A DNA stretch of 64,000 bases from assembly GCA_003415625.1 (NCBI GenBank), contig PYIU01000003.1, positions 5,456,001 through 5,520,000 of the forward strand. Direction: 5' to 3'. Source of the DNA: Aquanectria penicillioides (lineage: Eukaryota > Ascomycota > Sordariomycetes > Hypocreales > Nectriaceae). This document shows, piece after piece, positions 13,101 through 23,942 of the stretch. Each line of letters opens with the position of its first letter. The stretch's first letter is position 1. The position numbers and the translations under genes were made by a program. The notes beneath the pieces are model-generated. The model was not told the origin of the DNA and did no database searches. It saw only the letters and a list, made by a program, of their open reading frames with translations.

Positions 13101-14208
13101 ACCAGTCATACTCTTCCCGCTGGCCGGCAAGAATCGACTAGTTGGTCTTGACCGAGACGCTGTTATGTTCCACGTTGGCGCCAGGCCCGGGCGGACAATT
13201 TCCGCCGAGTAGCTGAAAAGGGAAAATAAGATGCTATTGCATCCGATCGGATGGTGACATCTTCAACAAGACACACTTGGGGGTGTAAAATATCAGCTCT
13301 AAGTCAACGTCATTGACGGAGTACAAGTTGGTTTTGTGCCATTTGACAATCCGGAAATCTCTGCCATCCAGAATAATTATATCGCATTCCTGCAGTCGGA
13401 GCAACCTCAATATTTTCAGAGGGTGCAGATGCAGTCAAGGTAACGTAATTCACTTTGTTTTCGCGAGAGTCGACACAGGCTATTCTGCCAGCCCATCGTC
13501 TTCTTTTTCTAACAGTGTCAGTCATCTCCAGCAAGCCATTTGGATTGTGGACTATCTTACAGTCTGCACACCCATGTGTTAACGACATGGTCCCTTCTTG
13601 CGAATAGCGCTTCATATACCCGACCACATTTTGGTCACAATTCTTGGAGTCCAAACGTCTGGCTCCATTCGATTCTGCATCACATAATCAGCTGTACACG
13701 ATAGAATGTTACGGGTCTTGGTTGTCTTCATGTGGATCTATCATCAAAACCATTTGAGAACCCATTGGCATTGTATTTCGTGACAGCACTGGGAGACTGA
13801 ATGGAGGGACTGCTTGGAGAATCCTGGCTGAGGGTACTCGGATAGGTATGCTGCCTAGGATGCAGCCGGAAAAAAAAAGACCAAAAGCACACGCAATGTA
13901 CACCTTGAGCGCCAAGCAGTCCTCATTTACGATATAGCAACTCATAGTTAATACAAGATAAAAATAATAACTGCGGCTATCACACAAAGTCTGTTGTTTG
14001 CGAGACGAGGGTTTGGGTCCGAGGTCGGAGGGAGATTAATGTGCACCAAGCGCAAAACATTTATCCGAAGCAGAGTTACCTTGAACTGCAGTGGGACAAA
14101 AAGCAGGGTAGGAATCATCGAATGATAGATACATCAAGTTGCCTGGGGGCTAGTCTAAAAGATTTACACGGCACATAAAACTTTGGGTAAACAGACATCG
14201 GATCTCCT
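13101..14208. other. Intergenic between convergent genes
   Basis: About 1.1 kb between the 3' ends of the transcription factor and the amidohydrolase. It is AT-rich in places (13900-14000, with an A-run at 13871-13878). No gene is supported. Frames at 13310-13654 overlap on both strands and carry no motif. Confidence 0.6.
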
Positions 14209-15105
14209 TTAATCCTTTGCGACATCCCACAGGTCCTCGGCGTTGCCTCTGAACAACCTGTCGCGGAGGAAGTCGTCCTCGCCGCACCAGCCCAAGACCA
14301 TCTCCATCCACGGTTGGATATCGAGGCCTTCGAAGCGTGTGTGCGGCCAGTCAGTCGCAAAGACAAGGCGGCTGGTACCCGCTTGCTTGATGAGCTCTCG
14401 CGCAACAGGCTCGATGTCGCGGTAGTTGGGAACCTGGCTGATGCGATACGGCGCAGACAGCTTCACGTACGTGTTGCTACCCTGGAGAAGGCGGACGAGA
14501 GAGGGGAAGCCAGGGAGGTCGTATGGCGAGCTGGAAGGATCGTTGAGAATTGGGTGTCCAAAGTGGTCGATACAAAAGCGGATGTTGAGGTCCGGAACAA
14601 GCGATTCGAGGACAGGAATCAGAGGCATGGCGACGTAGACCTGGACGGCCCAGCCGAGGTCTCTGACGGCGTCGGCGTATTGGTGCAGCACCTTGGAGAG
14701 CTCCTGCGCATCAATGTCGCGCTCGACGGACTTGAGGTTGAGCCTGACGCCTCGCACGCCAAGCCGGTGCCATTCCTTCAGCTGGGAGAGTGACGTGGTC
14801 GCGGGATCGAACTGGACAACGCCCCGCCCCCGCTCCGGGCCCAGCCTGCGCAGGGCGTCGAGCATGCAAGAGTTGTCGTTTTCATAGATGGACGGCTGGA
14901 CGAGGACGATGTTGCGAATGCCGACCGAGGCCTCAAAGGCCAGCGCCTGGTCGAGGGTGAAGGTGCTGGGGCGGTAGACGGCGGTCGAGCCCAGCGGGTA
15001 GTTGTTCGGGTCGACGACGTGCATGTGAGAGTCCCATGCGCCGGGCGGGATGCGCTGGGCCAGGGAGGGTCTTGCAGGGACACGGTGCGGCTCGGGGTCG
15101 GCCAT
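14209..15105 (-). CDS. Amidohydrolase-2 family metal hydrolase (2-pyrone-4,6-dicarboxylate lactonase-like)
   Basis: TIM-barrel hydrolase of the amidohydrolase-related family (PF04909 type), 298 residues. The N-terminal metal motif is WDSHMHVVDP (His27, His29). A barrel-strand segment has CIDHFGHP, and the late acid is in FATDWPH, which fits the usual metal ligand and catalytic Asp of the family. Closest in style are cytosolic fungal LigI-like lactonases acting on cyclic dicarboxylates, but the substrate is inferred. I chose the ATG at 15105 (MADPEPHRVP) because the barrel begins soon after it. The frame stays open a further 148 codons to 15549, but that part is repeat-driven low complexity (HQ repeats, GRGRGR) and reads as leader. 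Confidence 0.85.
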   Translation of the reverse strand: MADPEPHRVPARPSLAQRIPPGAWDSHMHVVDPNNYPLGSTAVYRPSTFTLDQALAFEASVGIRNIVLVQPSIYENDNSCMLDALRRLGPERGRGVVQFDPATTSLSQLKEWHRLGVRGVRLNLKSVERDIDAQELSKVLHQYADAVRDLGWAVQVYVAMPLIPVLESLVPDLNIRFCIDHFGHPILNDPSSSPYDLPGFPSLVRLLQGSNTYVKLSAPYRISQVPNYRDIEPVARELIKQAGTSRLVFATDWPHTRFEGLDIQPWMEMVLGWCGEDDFLRDRLFRGNAEDLWDVAKD

Positions 15106-15204
15106 TGTGGCAGCTGTTACATGATATTTCCGAGTGCACTGCAGAGTTTTGCGTGTGCTCGACAGGGCCGAAGCAGACTGCGGCCTGTGTTGCTGCTGGC
15201 GCCG

Positions 15205-15230
15205 GTGTTGGTGTTGGTGTTGGTGTTGGT
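15205..15230. repeat. GTGTTG short tandem repeat
   Basis: Four consecutive GTGTTG units lie just upstream of the chosen amidohydrolase start. On the minus strand they keep the frame open as His/Gln codons. Confidence 0.9.
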
Positions 15231-15618
15231 GGCGGCTCTGGCAAAGGCGGCTGTTGTGATTCAGATTTGGACGGGGCGTCGGCGGGTCGGCGGTGGAGAT
15301 GGACCTTGGGCTGGAAGAAGTCGAACACCAGCAGCAGCAAGAAGCCGATGATGCCTCGGTCTCGGTCTCTCGGCGGAGCGCAGGTGACAAGGTGACGGCT
15401 CGCAGCAGCCCTGTGACCAGCGACGGCACAGACGTGGGCCCTCGTCCCCGTCCTCGTCCCCGTCCTCGTCCATGTTGGAAATATCGGGGGTTAACGGCCG
15501 CGGGCGCAAGTCGGAGGGTTCGGTGAATGTGGGCCATCGCAGCAGGCATCGCGGCGGCCGTCTAGAGGTCGCGTTCCCGGGGATCCATCTCCGGCTCTCT
15601 TTGAGCTTCGGTCGACTG

Positions 15619-15650
15619 GAGCGGGAGCGGGAGCGGGAGCGGGAGCGGGG
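15619..15650. repeat. GAGCGG hexanucleotide repeat
   Basis: Five perfect GAGCGG units. A second degenerate CGTCC-type repeat lies at about 15440-15470. Both are in the amidohydrolase leader/promoter and make spurious Arg/Pro-rich frames on both strands. Confidence 0.9.
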
Positions 15651-17919
15651 CTTGGGGGTTGTTGATGCCGCAACGTCAGGACGGATATCAGGAAGCAGTT
15701 TGCGAATAAAACAAAGGAGGGGGAAATGAAAATGGAGGGAGCCTTCCACTACCCCGTTTAACCGGTGGCTGTCCGCTCGTTTAAGAACGGACAGTGCTGC
15801 TGTGTGGGGAGATTGTCTCGATTATCATTGCAAAACATGCGGTCGAATGGGGGGGGCACAGTTCAGTCCGGGAGGCTTGAGGAGGGGAAAATATGATCCG
15901 AAAGACACCCGAAAAGCGATTGAATGTACGAGGTACTCCAGCCAGTACCTACTTGGGCTTATTCCGGGTGCTAATGTCCGTCCAGCTCTTTCTGTCAACC
16001 TGTCTGATCTATCAGACCCCAGTGGCTTGCAGATGCATCTGCAGCAGGGGTTCACAATGTATTGACCGTCTGTCATTTGTGGCCGCAGCCGCGTGCGATA
16101 TTTTCAAAACATGTCGATGATATCTATGCTGCCTTCTAATATACTAAACATCGCTTGTCATATTAACCTATCATCGGCAATGGCAAGACAGAGTTAACGA
16201 AGAAACCTCTTGTCAAGTAGACGGGTGGCCCTACTAAGATAGTTCATGCCCAACAAGTCATGGAAGCTAGAAGAAAGCTTTGCTCGGCACTTGTTCTCTG
16301 AATAACCAGCTTCCCGAGCTGATCAGGCTATATAATGGAAGCCATCGCATATCTGCTGACATGGCTTATGACGACTAAAATCGCAGTGTTTCATGTGCCT
16401 CCCGGTCCATTCTTTTCTTTTTCACCATTGAAAAATCAACTGCTTTGGCGACACTAAAATTGCAGTGCTTGTGTCTAATCTCGATCCAATTTTTCCCCTT
16501 GCGAAAACAACTGTGCCTGCATCTTACAAGGCTGCATACAATTGCTCCGGCGGCATTGAAATGGCAACCGTAGCAAGCCATTCGACTGAAGACGTTTGTT
16601 TGCCTGTGTCTCTCGCAAATGCGAAGTCACGCTCCTAAATTGAGATCCAAGGTGTAAAGTAAGGGATTCAATACGTGCGGCCTAATGCTGTGTTGGTGGA
16701 CGCGGAAATTGCCCTGTTCCCCCACGGCCAACCAGCATAGCCACACTCTATATACGCTCTGTACGCTCTGTACGCTCTTATACGATCGATGGCTGACCTT
16801 TAGATAAACAGGTATAAGCCAGTGCAGGGGAGCCTGCTCGTCAGCAACGCAGTCTATACTTACCCACTTCAACTTCTCTGGGGATAGTAAAATTGCAGTG
16901 AGTTCGGTTTGATTGCCCGCAATGCGGTGGCCGTGATACTCTTCATTACACTGATCGTTGGGCCCAGTTTAACATGTTAGTTGACGACTCAGAAAGAGTC
17001 CTGCAGCAATCCTGAGCTAAGTGTTCAACCAACGTGATCGAAGAACTTTTCATAAATCCAAAATTCCTGCGAGTGACTTTCATCCTCGTCATATATCGTC
17101 AAATGGCCTAGAATGGAATGAATATTGCCAGTGACAGACGATGCCTATCAGGTCTGACAGCATAGCCTCTCCAGGGCTAATTCCACCAGTATTTGTCATG
17201 GCGAAGGGGCTATAGGGAATAAGCCCCAAAGTGGGGGACAACTCCAGGCCATGGTCTAGAATCGTCAGGTCTCGGGGATTCCAAATGTCAAGGCGATCCA
17301 GAAGTTAGAGACTTCAGCCGTTTCATGGCCTGCCAGTCCTGAGAGCCGTGGTGAGATGCCTACCGAGGACGGGAGTTGATTCCAAAGCCTCCCGCAGCCA
17401 ATATTTATTAGCGCCTGGCACAGCCCTATCACCCCGCTGAATGCGAGTAGCCCGAAGTGGCAATTCTCTCCTCCTGGCACATTCTACGTATGTATCGTCA
17501 TCGACAGTGTCGCTGACGCAGACTTCCTACCCAGGCGCCTCTTCCACCCTCCAGCTCGGTATTTGTCACGCCCGACATCCGCGGGGCTGAGAAGCTTCAG
17601 ATCCTCGTCCGCCTCTTGTCTGCGTCCTGATCGAAGCTTGCCTGGAGCCTCTTGCTGTTTATATTCTGCATATCCCGCCCCTTCCAGCGATTCTGCTTTT
17701 CATCAGCAATCGCCTCGCCTCCTCTGACATCGAGTTCAATTCCGTCTAAGACAAAACAACACCTGCATCATCACCCCGCATCTGGCTCGCCCACCTAACT
17801 AGATCGCATCGCGAATTCGAAAAGCCCCAACCCAACATCACCAGCTCCGCGAAAAAAAAAAAATTAAAAAAATTAAAAACAGAGGATCATCGACACAACC
17901 ACAGCAGCCCTCAGCCAAG
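15651..17919. other. Gene-poor interval with divergent promoters
   Basis: About 2.3 kb between the leader of the amidohydrolase gene (minus) and the MsrA gene (plus). No gene is supported. It holds a triple 9-mer repeat (16753-16779), a C/T-rich leader from about 17640, and an A-rich stretch just before the MsrA start (17851-17880). Confidence 0.55.
16753..16779. repeat. Triple 9-mer repeat TACGCTCTG
   Basis: Three tandem copies of TACGCTCTG, the last ending in T, in the gene-poor interval. No function is evident. Confidence 0.85.
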
Positions 17920-18635
17920 ATGCCATTCACACTACCTTCCTTCATTGCGCGCATCGTGCGCCCTTCTGCCCAGGCCGCCATGCTCTCTGTCGCGCATGAC
18001 GCCTCCGCCGCGACCTCATCCATCCCCGCCAACGCCCAGCGCTGCACCGTCGCCGCCGGCTGCTTCTGGGGCACCGAGTACCTCTACCGCAAACACTTCG
18101 CCGGCAAGGGCCTTCTCGACGCCAAGGTTGGATACATTGGCGGCGACCTGGACAACCCGAGCTACCGCGCCGTCTGCGGCGGCAAGACTGGCCGTACGTC
18201 GCCGCTCCTCCCCCATCCATCCCCTCCTCTTCAATTGCAAGATTCCTTTCCTAAAGACAACCCGCTCACTCTCATGCTACTCCAGACGCCGAAGCCGCCC
18301 AAATCGTCTTCGACCCCGAGCAGGTCTCGTACCGCCAACTGCTCGAGTTCTTCTACAAGATGCACGACCCCACCACGCTCAACGCCCAGGGCCCCGACAC
18401 GGGACCCCAGTACCGCTCTGCCATCTACTTCCACAACGAGGAGCAGGAGAAGATTGCGCGTGAGGTGACCGAAAAAGTCAACAAGCAATGGTGGAAGGGT
18501 GGCGTTGTCACCGAGGTTGCGCCTGCGGGCAAGTGGTGGAGTGCCGAGGAGTATCACCAGCTGTATCTGGACAACAACCCCCAGGGATACGAGTGCCCCA
18601 GCCATTTCTTGAGGCCGTTTGCGCCCCTGGAGTAG
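17920..18635 (+). CDS. MXR1: Peptide-methionine (S)-S-oxide reductase (MsrA), two exons
   Basis: Repairs methionine-S-sulfoxide in oxidised proteins using thioredoxin. Exons 17920-18193 and 18286-18635 (92-bp intron, GTACGT..CCAG) give 207 residues. The catalytic Cys lies in AAGCFWGTEYLYRKHF, VGYIGG follows, and the late motif is EEYHQLYL with a C-terminal Cys in YECPSHF that may serve as the resolving Cys. The first about 45 residues precede the catalytic domain and contain Arg and Ser/Ala (IARIVRPSAQAAML), which could target mitochondria. A second Met at codon 21 would give a shorter form. It converges with the BAX-inhibitor gene. The family call is certain; localisation is inferred. Confidence 0.97.
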
Positions 18636-19030
18636 CCTGGAAAACTAGCGGAATGAAAAGGCTACACAAGGGATATAATTATCAAAGAGAAGAATAGGGT
18701 CTGGTTCAGTTTACTCATCTCAAGTGCGCCCAACTTTAATGAATGGTGTGTTCGTCGATGTAGAACCAATATTTTAGAACAATTCACGATGCAGACACGC
18801 ACAATTGAACATCAGGCATTTGAATTGGGAGATTTCCTTATTGAAAGTATTTTTTTTTTCAAGCGTAACAAAACGAATCGGTGGGAATGCTTCATCCACC
18901 TCGAATATCTTTAGCTAACCAAATGAGAGGAGTTTCATTAGCCTCTTTCAAACACTGTAGCTCCTTTTACCGAAATAATACACGCTTCTCTGCCACCCTG
19001 TCTATTTAGAAAAGCAATTCCTCTTCAAAT
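18636..19030. other. Shared 3' region of convergent genes
   Basis: About 395 bp between the MsrA stop and the stop of the BAX-inhibitor-like gene. It is AT-rich with a T-run at 18850-18859. It probably holds both 3' ends. Confidence 0.6.
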
Positions 19031-20138
19031 TTACTTTCGTCGGTTCTGCTGCATCATCAAGATCTGGACCATGCGAATGAAGATATTGAGAAAGTCGAGC
19101 TCGAGGGAAATGCTCTCATTGACAGGGTCCCGGCGGATGATACCAGCCTGGGCAAGACGAGCGTGGTGCAAGACCTTCTGGACGTCGTACAGGGTGAAAC
19201 CACCAAAGACAGCGAGACCACCGTACAGCCAGATGTTCTCAGTGAAGGCCAGGGTTCGGACGGCGGTAGCAGGGATGATCAGAGGGGCAAGACCAGAAAC
19301 GGCGACAATAGCGGCACCAGCCAAAAGAGGACCACCAATGTAGAGGTACTTCTCCTGCTTGGCAGTGGCACCAACAACGGCCAGACCACCCATCATGGCA
19401 ACGGTGTAGAGACCAGCACGGGCGAGAAGGGCGCCAGGGACGAAGGCGAGAAGAGGGGCGACAAAGGCAGCCTGGGTGGCGTTGAAGGCAGTCCAGAGGG
19501 CGTACTTGGGAACGTAGCTAAGAAAATGTCAGCGAATGCGGTTCTCTCTTACGGCACTGATTCGCATTTAACACTTACTTATCAGGGCTGATGGATCGGG
19601 TGCCAATCATGGTCGCAAAGCTGAGCGCGAGACCACCAATGCCGACGACCCACGGGTTGGTAACCATGAGTCGGTACACGAAGCCGGTCTGGACCATCTG
19701 TCGGGCAGTCAAGCCGATGATACCAATTCCGAGACCGGTGTGCAGGAAAGTGTTGTTCAGGTATTCGCGCTCGAAAATGGGCATGCCGCCATCCTCACGG
19801 GTCTCGCGGTTGAAGACGGCGTTGATGGCGACAAGGGTGCCTCCAAAGATGGCCCCGCCCACCAAAAGTCTGCGGGTGGTGGTCTGGCTGGCGCCAGCAG
19901 CGGCCTGCTGACGCGCCGACTCCTGGTAGTACGAGCGAGAGCCCGCGCGGGACGATCGCTGGAAGGTGCTTCGGGTAGCGGCCGACGAGATGCGAGACGT
20001 GAAGAAGCTGGGGCTCGGCTTGGCCGGGACGTGGAAGTTTCGAACGGGAGCGACTGAGCGCAGGACCGACTTGGACACCTCAGGAAGCCGTTGCGCAAGG
20101 CGCGCAGGGCCCTGGCGGATGGTGATCGTAAACGACAT
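19031..20138 (-). CDS. Mitochondrial BAX inhibitor-1 family protein (GHITM/MICS1-like), two exons
   Basis: Multi-pass membrane protein of the BI-1/TMBIM family. Exons 20138-19579 and 19517-19031 with a 61-bp intron (GTAAGT..TTAG) give 348 residues. The N-terminus is rich in Arg/Ser/Thr and poor in acids for about 90 residues, ending near SRSYYQESARQQ, which fits a mitochondrial presequence. About seven hydrophobic segments follow. The C-terminal family region contains YGGLAVFGGFTLYDVQKV and RRDPVNESISLELDFLNIF, the conserved acidic end of TMBIM proteins. Animal relatives keep cristae organised in the inner membrane; the same role here is inferred. An in-frame upstream Met at 20267 exists, but MSFTI at 20138 fits better. 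Confidence 0.9.
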
Positions 20139-20918
20139 GGTCGTAAAGCGACTGTTGACGTTGTGAGTTGAGAGTCTACAAAGGAAAAGACCGATGCGGG
20201 GAGATGCACCAAGAGAGTGAAGGAAGCCGGGTATAATATGTGCAGAGGATCCCGAGGTGGAAAGCATGACGTTGATTCGGGGAGTGGGGCTTAGCTAAGT
20301 CCGACGTCACGTGTTGGAACTCGGTGGAATTTTCCGGCGCCTCTTGGTGACTCAGTTGGTCAGCAGGCGATTGGGCGCAGCGCTCTAAAGAGCTCTAAAC
20401 CCCAGCACGAGTGTGGAGATCTCTCGGATTTAAACAACAGGGACCGAACCTAAGTTAACTACGAGGACAACCAAATCCAGATCGGATTCAAATCACTCAA
20501 TTGGTGATTCCTAAGCTGCGGCGAAGCCGATAGGTTTCTAAGTGCGTCCCGGACTACGTAACGAATTGGCATTTGTGGTGAAAAACGATTACCGTCTCCA
20601 TTATTATGTGGTCCAGCCTCAGCTTATACTTCAGCCGCCTCAATGCGGGTATCTAGGTTATCATGGACATACATTATATCCCTTTCCCAGTCTACAATAA
20701 CAACACCTACACACCGCCCTCCAAGTATGAATCAACCAACCATTCATGTCCCTGCTCCCTATTCACAATGTCCCCGACACCAATCCCATCAAAAGCAAAC
20801 CTGTGCTCCTCTCGTGATTTGTGACGCCGATGCTGTATGGTCCCGAATGCGCTCTCGTGTAGTAGCCCAAAGACTCCGCCTTCCAAAATGATACCGATCA
20901 CAATAGTTACGCCCTTGA
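20139..20918. other. Promoter of the BAX-inhibitor gene and 3' region of the CNB/F-box gene
   Basis: About 780 bp between two minus-strand genes. A GACGTCACGTG element lies at 20303-20313. No gene is supported. Confidence 0.55.
20303..20313. promoter_or_regulatory. Overlapping CRE and E-box (GACGTCACGTG)
   Basis: GACGTCACGTG combines a TGACGTC-type CRE core, a bZIP target, with CACGTG, a bHLH target. It lies about 165 bp upstream of the BAX-inhibitor-like ATG. Its use as a binding site is inferred. Confidence 0.4.
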
Positions 20919-23900
20919 TCACCGTAGTCCACCGGCACCCTTCTCCACGACAAACCTCACCGGCCGTCTTGCCCTCCTCGCTTTCGCGCCGAATGCAGAC
21001 CGTGGCATGAAATTTTGCGATGTCAACATCGCAACGCTCATTGTCTTCGGCACCCGGGCTTGCTCCTCGAAGGCCTCCGCAAGCGTCAAGCCCTCGTCTA
21101 AATCATCGCTAGAGACGCTCTCTGCTGGTGGAGTTCCAGCTCTATCATCGAATCCCCAGCTTGTAACACCTCCGGCTCTCAACCAACCCTCCAAGTTGCG
21201 ACATTGGCTCACGTCAATCCAAGTCAATTGGCCACAGCCATTCAATACATTCTCCACACCCCTACCTGTAACTCGAACACAGCCACGAACGCTCAGGGCT
21301 TCCAGCTCGTTTAGGTGCAATGCTACACTCTCCAGGCTTCCATCACTGACTGCACTACCGCAGAATGCTAAGCGCAATTCGCGAAGCTTTGGGAGACGGA
21401 GGGCGACAACTTCCGTCGCTGTATCGGATAGTGCGCAACAGAAAGAGAGGTCCAGGTGTGTAAGGTTCTTTGCTGAATTGACCAAAGCCACAATTGCATT
21501 GTCGGACAGATATGTGCAGTCCGCGAGGCAAAGTCGAGTGAGTTTGTCGAATCGAAAGGGCGCCCATGATTGAAATCCAGCATCTGTGATCGATGTGCAT
21601 CGTGTGAGAGAAAGTGACTCTATTCGGTTGGACGCATGAGCCGCAAGGTGAGCCATAGATCGATCGGTAATGTGTTTGCAGTAAGAAAGATTGAGGCGTC
21701 TCAGCTTCGGACATCCTATAACAGTTCCTGGTGGCGGCATGTTCTGTGCTTTCTGTTGCTGTTGCTGTTGCTGCTGATGCTGATACTGCTGGTGCTGGTG
21801 GGCCTTGCTTTTAGACTTGGACGATGAGCTCGAGATGACGACCTGTTTACTTGCTGGGGGGGGATCAGGCACAACCCATCCAACCACACGACCCAGCAAA
21901 TTATCGCCCACCTTTCGGCAATTGCTCCAATCCACCTCCTCCAAACCTTTGGCGTTCTCGCTCATTTCCAAAATCTGGTTCGCAGAGACATCCCAAACCG
22001 ACTTCATCTTCCACTGCTTGACATTCTTCCCACATTTCCGCCATAGAGCGGCAAAACCCTCGTCCGTAATATGGAAACAGTTATTAAGATCAATTGTCCT
22101 CGCACGGGTTCCGATGAATGGAGCAAGAACTTTGACAATGACTTCATCGTTGACCCTCCGATTGTACATGGACAAATCGACCGACTGGCAAACTTTGGGT
22201 GACGTAGTGAGGAGTTTTCGCCAATGACTGCTAACAAGACGTAAACGGAACAGTTCTCCAATGTCAACGAATTTAAAGATATAAATCAAGATCTCGTCTG
22301 AGAGAATGGGCTTGCTCAGTACCAGTGGCCGTCGAGGCAAGGTCTTTACTCGCTTGGCAGGGAAATCATCGAGATCATCTTGCTGATCAAAGGCAAACTT
22401 GATAGGGGTGATCTCTGCTAGCCGTGTTTTGACGCCGTTGATTGCGGTAGTTGGGCCGTCAGATTGAGGAGTTGGTGGGGCCAATGAATGGCGTCGGCGG
22501 TTCCTAATGTTCTCCATGTTGACACTCAAGAATGGATCTGGATCCTTGGGTTCCATATTTCCTGAGTCTTCTTTAATTGGAGAACTCGGTTTTGACGGTG
22601 TTGAAAAGGTCAAATCAGGCAGTGGAGTTTGTGGAGGTGATGCGGGTGTCGAGGGATCGGATTTGCTATGTTTCGCCTTCCCATCCTGATCCAGCATGTC
22701 AACATCGTCGTTCTGGTTCTGATATCGTAGACGGGCCGTTTCCTCAACTTGAGACTTAATGTCCGGTGGGCAGCGTCTCCACAGCTCGTCGAGAATCTGG
22801 CCGGTGATCATGAGGCACTCAACTGTGGTGATGGCTCTCACTGTGGCTGTCCGACCAGGGGAGAGACCTAGACTTGCCACCTCTCCGAAATACTGCCCTG
22901 CTTTTAGCCTGGGTCTCCTTTGGATTGTCCGAGTGAGATTGTGAACAAGCTCAGCTTCGAGTGGTTGATCGTGAATGACTTCTGCTTCACCACGGACGAT
23001 GAAGAAGATTTCGTTCCCAGGGAGGCCCTGGCGGACAATGTCTGAAAATGGCGGGTATGTCTTGGGCTGGACACTCAATCCGAGGAAGTGCAGAATATCG
23101 GCGGGAAGGGTAGAAAAAAGAGGGAGTTCTTTCAAAGTCTTGCGGATATTCACCAGACCGCTGCCCAAAGCACTGCCCGCTGCAGGGTCTTCGATTATAC
23201 CAGGGCTTGGGGATTTTCGTTTTTTGGAGTTGATAACGGCACCATCCTTGATGACACCTCTCTCTCCGGTTGAGACTTCGCCAGGGGCCACTTCTCGAGC
23301 CACATAGTCCAATTTAGGTGACTTGAGAAGTTTACCTCCCTCCTGGCGCCGCTTCTTCAAGACGTTCAAGCGTTCCTGCGCTTCTTCACGAATAGCCTTC
23401 TCCATTTCGGGGAATTTAGGCATGACCGCCTGCAGGTCTTCCTTCTTCAAAACAAGAAGCAAACATTTTGTCCTGGCAATAATAGTGGCCGTCCGTGGCA
23501 TCTGCATAAGCACTCCAATTTCTCCGAAGAAAGCTCCAGGTTTCAGCTCCGCATAAACGGCTTCGCCATCGCGCGACGTGACGGCAACAACACCACGGAC
23601 CAACCAATACATGGCCTTTGCATCATCACCCTCGGTGACGATATGGTCGTTTTGGACATGGATCTGAGGCTTGACATGGTTCCCGATGGCAGCTAGGAAA
23701 TCCTCAGGGGCCGACATAAAGAGGGGAAAGGATCTCATCCGATCAACCAGGTCCAGAGGCATATCTCGAATGGTGGATGCCGTCAGCGGCGAGGGCCGGA
23801 CTGGCCGTGCAGGGTTGGTTTCGACATTGAAAGACCTAATAAGCGAAACGGAATCGGATGAGCCACCAGTGGTAGCGGCTTGTTGGTGATGGGCCAACGC

Positions 23901-23942
23901 TCTATATGGCGAAGGCGAGCTTGGTGAGCGGCTTCGCCTCAT
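20919..23942 (-). CDS. Two cyclic-nucleotide-binding domains + F-box + leucine-rich repeats, 1007 residues
   Basis: Single-exon gene. An N-terminal Ser/Pro-rich region (1-70) is followed by CNB domain 1 at about 72-185 (FFGEIGVLMQMPRTATI), a basic linker with KKRK and CNB domain 2 at about 272-395 (YFGEVASLGLSPGRTATVRA). A disordered Pro/Ser linker, an F-box at about 543-590 and cysteine-containing LRRs of the GRR1/AMN1 type to about residue 930 follow. Within the LRRs is a His/Gln-rich insert encoded by CAG/CAA repeats (about 21750-21800). Both CNB phosphate-binding cassettes keep the GE and R residues used by PKA regulatory subunits, so cAMP/cGMP binding is plausible. The F-box suggests a Skp1-Cul1 ubiquitin ligase adaptor. 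A ligand-gated SCF adaptor is my inference. Confidence 0.93.
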   Translation of the reverse strand: MRRSRSPSSPSPYRALAHHQQAATTGGSSDSVSLIRSFNVETNPARPVRPSPLTASTIRDMPLDLVDRMRSFPLFMSAPEDFLAAIGNHVKPQIHVQNDHIVTEGDDAKAMYWLVRGVVAVTSRDGEAVYAELKPGAFFGEIGVLMQMPRTATIIARTKCLLLVLKKEDLQAVMPKFPEMEKAIREEAQERLNVLKKRRQEGGKLLKSPKLDYVAREVAPGEVSTGERGVIKDGAVINSKKRKSPSPGIIEDPAAGSALGSGLVNIRKTLKELPLFSTLPADILHFLGLSVQPKTYPPFSDIVRQGLPGNEIFFIVRGEAEVIHDQPLEAELVHNLTRTIQRRPRLKAGQYFGEVASLGLSPGRTATVRAITTVECLMITGQILDELWRRCPPDIKSQVEETARLRYQNQNDDVDMLDQDGKAKHSKSDPSTPASPPQTPLPDLTFSTPSKPSSPIKEDSGNMEPKDPDPFLSVNMENIRNRRRHSLAPPTPQSDGPTTAINGVKTRLAEITPIKFAFDQQDDLDDFPAKRVKTLPRRPLVLSKPILSDEILIYIFKFVDIGELFRLRLVSSHWRKLLTTSPKVCQSVDLSMYNRRVNDEVIVKVLAPFIGTRARTIDLNNCFHITDEGFAALWRKCGKNVKQWKMKSVWDVSANQILEMSENAKGLEEVDWSNCRKVGDNLLGRVVGWVVPDPPPASKQVVISSSSSKSKSKAHQHQQYQHQQQQQQQQKAQNMPPPGTVIGCPKLRRLNLSYCKHITDRSMAHLAAHASNRIESLSLTRCTSITDAGFQSWAPFRFDKLTRLCLADCTYLSDNAIVALVNSAKNLTHLDLSFCCALSDTATEVVALRLPKLRELRLAFCGSAVSDGSLESVALHLNELEALSVRGCVRVTGRGVENVLNGCGQLTWIDVSQCRNLEGWLRAGGVTSWGFDDRAGTPPAESVSSDDLDEGLTLAEAFEEQARVPKTMSVAMLTSQNFMPRSAFGAKARRARRPVRFVVEKGAGGLR
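21752..21800. repeat. CAG/CTG-rich tract coding poly-Gln/His
   Basis: An imperfect CTG/TTG repeat on the plus strand encodes a Gln/His run within the LRR part of the CNB/F-box protein. Such tracts often vary in length between strains. Confidence 0.85.

Noticed and set aside
15106..15549. Upstream extension of the amidohydrolase frame (148 codons)
   Set aside because: Low-complexity repeats keep it open. The catalytic barrel starts right after the ATG at 15105.
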